A DNA stretch of 64,000 nucleotides, from positions 51,288,219 to 51,352,218 of the forward strand of contig OZ038487.1 in the NCBI GenBank assembly GCA_964036315.1, read 5' to 3'. A model generated the notes under the pieces. It ran no database searches, was not told the origin of the DNA, and worked only from the letters and a program-made list of their open reading frames with translations. The position numbers were made by a program, and so were the translations under genes. How positions within the stretch are numbered: position 1 is the stretch's first letter; every line of letters begins with the position of its first letter. Of the stretch, positions 61,365 to 64,000 are shown piece after piece. The DNA is from Acanthosepion esculentum. Its lineage: Eukaryota; Mollusca; Cephalopoda; Sepiida; Sepiidae.

Positions 61365-62095
61365 TTCAAGGAAAGAAAAAATAGTCAAATAAATTCCTGT
61401 TTTGAGAGAAGTTTTCTGTTTGAAACGGTTCAGCCATCAGACAATATTAAAGATTCAATGCTGATTAACTAGGAAAAAATGGACCTATGTCGGAGGGAAA
61501 ATCACGACAGGTGAACTGAAGCGAAAAAAAGCCAAGGAGAGAAATAGTCTTTAAAGTAAGATGAGACAAAATGATGAACAGCTAAAAAGGACTGTGCAGA
61601 TCTGTTTGTTTGCCAAACGTCATAATGATTAAAGCAGCTGATCTGAGGTAGAACTACAATGATAGATGACTTGCTCTCTGCAACACCCAGAAAGCTTAAG
61701 ATGGCCTTTGAAAGCAATTGGCCTGTCACTTAGAATCCATGAAAAATCAGTCACTTCTATGGTTCCATGTGTGATTCTTTCAGTGTGTCAGAATTCACCT
61801 GGATTTTCAGATTATGTGCAAAATTAGAAGTGCAGTTTTACCAAGTAATAAAATAAACCCGAGTTTGATTTGATTACCACATTTACTGTTTGTAATTTAA
61901 AATACATTTTGTAAGTTTTTGAAAAGAATAACAAGGACAAATACGAGATTTATAATTTGTTGAAATATACATACACAATAGAACAGAAGAATCATGATTT
62001 TGAGATAATTACATGATGTCATATAAAATCAATACAATGATATTCATTTCAATCAAGTTTTTACTTACTTAAGGTTATGAAATAATTACTTTATG
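61365..62095. other. Unannotated stretch
   Basis: A 75-codon minus frame at 61502-61729 has no recognised motif. Nothing else. Confidence 0.35.

Positions 62096-62097
<2 letters not shown>

Positions 62098-62152
<55 letters not shown>
62098..62152. repeat. (TA)n microsatellite
   Basis: About 25 TA units with one CA interruption. Confidence 0.95.
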
Positions 62153-62205
62153 ATAAAGATATAGTAAAATATAATAAAAATATAGTTTTTAGGTATACTA
62201 TATTT

Positions 62206-62326
62206 ATAGGTAAAAGTGCTCAATATTTGTCACAGACCGTATGCAAATATAAATATAAAAGTGGGCAGTGAGGTAAACCTTAAGCAGCAACAGTCTGTTT
62301 CATGCTTGAATGCAATCTTCAGGCCA

Positions 62327-62330
<4 letters not shown>
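62206..62330 (-). mobile_element. Single arm related to the 35231-35381 hairpin
   Basis: GTAAAAGTGCTCAATATTTG, ACAGTCTGTTTCATGC and TGAATGCAATCTTCAGGCC parallel 35207-35305. On the minus strand GGC, CTGAAGA, TGC..GCA, GAAAC and ACTGTT are in hammerhead order. The second arm is missing and (TA)n follows. Confidence 0.55.

Positions 62331-62369
<39 letters not shown>
62328..62369. repeat. (TA)n microsatellite
   Basis: About 20 TA units. Confidence 0.95.
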
Positions 62370-62372
<3 letters not shown>

Positions 62373-62604
62373 GTGCATTTGGGCAGCAATCTCTCTTTTA
62401 TACAGGTTTCATAGAAGACAACTGATAAGACACTGCAACTAAGCTATTTATTATATTTTTCTTGCATTCATACAAGTGATCCCTTTTTGGGAACATAAAG
62501 TGTGACAGGACAGTTCCTGCACATTTCATGTCCCAAAAATCACTTATATATCTGTCTTGTCAGTTGTCTTTAATAAAATCTGTATATACACATGCATATA
62601 TTTT

Positions 62605-63160
62605 TTTTTTAAGCATTTCACCCCAAGCAAGGCGGGAAGCCACGAGCACACAAGGGATACAAAGGATTTGGAGCGAGAGCAGATAGGAGTGATATAGGAA
62701 AGGATGAGGAGAAGGATAGTGGATAGATCAAGGCAACTGGAGATGTTGATTGACATTACATTTGAATAGTTTGAGATTATAGCTATCAGGGAAACAGGAA
62801 TAGGGAAGGGAGTTTCACAGGCGAGAGGTGCGAGATATGAAGCTATTGGACTAGAAGAGATGACTAAATTTAACAGTTTCAACAGTGAAAGTGTGAGAGC
62901 TGGATGCCAGCCTCGTAGGACGTTTAAATTCATGAAGTCTGGGAACCAGTGCAAACAGCTCATCAGAGCAATTACCATGAAAGTATTTGTAAAAAAGACA
63001 GAGAGAGGCAACGGCACATCTGTGAGAGAGCAACTGCAGACGAGATGCCAGATCAGGTCCAATTACATCCGTCTCTGGATCTTATCAAGAACCCTGAGGC
63101 AAACAGAAGGGGCTCCAGACCATATATGGCAGCAATGCTCCATGCAAGGGTGAATGGTTT
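62605..63160 (-). mobile_element. LINE-J2 3' half of ORF2 and 3' end, antisense, youngest-looking
   Basis: On the minus strand the 3' end is GCCTTGCTTGGGGTGAAATG followed by T/A tail (62612-62640). A 60-codon frame (62851-63033) gives SLCLFYKYFHGNCSDELFAL, VPRLHEFKRPTRLASSSHTF and TVETVK. A second frame (62544-63062, 172 codons) overlaps but is out of frame with the element. Upstream, CATATATGGCAGCAATGCTC reverses to the IWAG region. The coding words are closer to the family consensus than in any other copy, although frameshifts remain. Confidence 0.8.
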
Positions 63161-63394
63161 TATTTGTAGATTTGGAGGATCGATTCCAGGGAGAAAAATT
63201 TCCTGGCGCGACACAGGGAGCCAACTTTCCTTGTGGTGGACGATATATATGTATTAACTTACTTTAAGGTAAATAAATGTTATTCTGACCAACATCTAGG
63301 GGTCAGAATCTACCATTAAAAAATATTACCCTATTGCAAAGGACACTGAAGATATCAGATACCAGATAATTTTTTTTTTAATTTATTATATAAC

Positions 63395-63510
63395 TGGTCT
63401 ATACGGAGGCATCAATAAGTCCTTAGCCAAATAATGAAAGACATTTTTTTTTGTATAACAAATATTTATTTTTCAAAATATTCTCCTTCTTTGACAAAAT
63501 ATCCTTCTGG
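63395..63510 (-). mobile_element. Mariner-like 3' end fragment
   Basis: On the minus strand a short frame ends IPEGYFVKEGEYFEK and stop. The G-(D/E)-Y-F-E-K ending is typical for mariner transposases. GGCTAAGGACTTATTGATGC, a mariner-like terminal repeat, follows about 70 bp later. The rest of the transposase is missing. Confidence 0.45.
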
Positions 63511-64000
63511 TATTAATTTAAACTAATGCTTTCTTTTTTACAAATACTGGGACCATTTTGCGTAAAAATCACCTTTTCTGGTTTTTAAATGAAAACTTGG
63601 AAAATTCTCACTTTCCAAAATGTTAGTATATAATCAATTTGAATATATGGAAAAAAAAGATGTCAGTTTAAACTGATGCCAGAAGGATACAGGATATCAT
63701 TATCTCTCACATTTCTGCTTGAGTAAAATCTAGCCTACCTATTACTAGCTGAGGTACCAAAATGAAGCATTGTTGTTTCTATGAATTATTTAAACCATTT
63801 CCTCTACGTATCAGTTTAAACTGACATCTTTTTTCCAGACATTGTAACCATTTTGTTTAAAGTTCATATTTTCTTGATTTCAGATGAAAACATGGGAATC
63901 TTCCAATATATTTCAGTGGAATTTTCACTTTCCAAAATGATATTTATAATATAATAATTATTTATAATTATAGTTTAGATATCTGGAAAACAAAAGGTGT
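63500..64000. repeat. Two-copy ~300-bp repeat at the window end
   Basis: ACTGGGACCATTTTGCGTAA, TTAAATGAAAACTTGGAAAA and TTCTCACTTTCCAAAATGTT (63547-63630) recur as GACATTGTAACCATTTTGTT, GATGAAAACATGGGAATCTT and TTTCACTTTCCAAAATGATA (63837-63940). A palindrome TCAGTTTAAACTGA occurs between units (63663, 63812). It is probably the edge of a longer tandem array. Confidence 0.65.

Noticed and set aside
62544..63062. 172-aa minus-strand open frame
   Set aside because: It covers LINE-J2 but is out of frame with the recognisable J2 residues at 62851-63033.

Overview
This is AT-rich eukaryotic nuclear DNA, and I find no host protein-coding exon that I can defend. Very frequent (TA)n, (TG)n, (GATA)n and (CATA)n microsatellites, dense fragments of several non-LTR retrotransposon families, tRNA-derived SINEs, Tc1/mariner relics and long tandem repeats suggest a large invertebrate genome. 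My best guess is a mollusc and probably a cephalopod. That assignment is inference; no single-copy marker gene is present to prove it.

Three LINE families recur, and I use working names for them. LINE-R is a 350-500 bp fragment that encodes an RTE/BovB-type ORF2 C-terminus (motifs like RRMLRIPW, GHIMRKEGLENL, GKIEGKR). It appears about 20 times on both strands (near 1-600, 3.4, 4.4, 6.4, 8.6, 10-13, 24.1, 27.7, 33.4, 44.1, 46.4 and 49.2-50.5 kb). LINE-J1 and LINE-J2 are jockey/I-like elements with a YADD-type reverse transcriptase. J1 lies at 2.2-3.4, 5.4, 43.0 and 44.4 kb. J2 is longest at 40.4-42.8 kb, and its 3' ends share a tail like CTTGCTTGGGGTGAAATGA followed by oligo-A. All copies carry stops and frameshifts.

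SINE-B (tRNA-derived head) occurs near 16.6, 23.6, 32.6, 46.7, 49.5, 57.5 and 60.2 kb. At 49.3 kb it lies directly behind a 119-nt 5S rRNA-like sequence inside an interrupted LINE-R copy, which looks like a composite 5S-tRNA element. DNA transposons are represented by Tc1-like pieces (10.8, 15.7, 36.2, 53.1 kb), mariner-related pieces (18.0, 63.4 kb), a Tigger-like 837-bp element (18.9 kb) and a 750-bp TIR element (53.9 kb). LTR-type sequences include a 164-bp solo LTR with a perfect 5-bp duplication (42.4 kb) and an inverted pair (10.6 and 12.7 kb).

The most striking signal is a set of sequences that fit the hammerhead ribozyme fold. At 51.4-51.7 kb two hammerhead motifs flank a 277-nt unit, the layout of a retrozyme dimer. 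At 58.85 kb a minus-strand copy keeps every core base and three paired stems. A second, Penelope-like set (36.0 and 48.7 kb) and long hairpins at 8.3, 17.2, 29.0, 35.2 and 36.6 kb carry related or weaker motifs, and nearly all are embedded in (TA)n tracts.

Long tandem repeats are a 50-bp minisatellite (19.8-22.1 kb), a 12-copy ~70-bp array (25.2-26.05 kb), a GATA-based array (39.6-40.1 kb) and a GGTGATGAT-type block (38.6-39.0 kb). The remaining gaps are AT-rich DNA in which I see nothing further.
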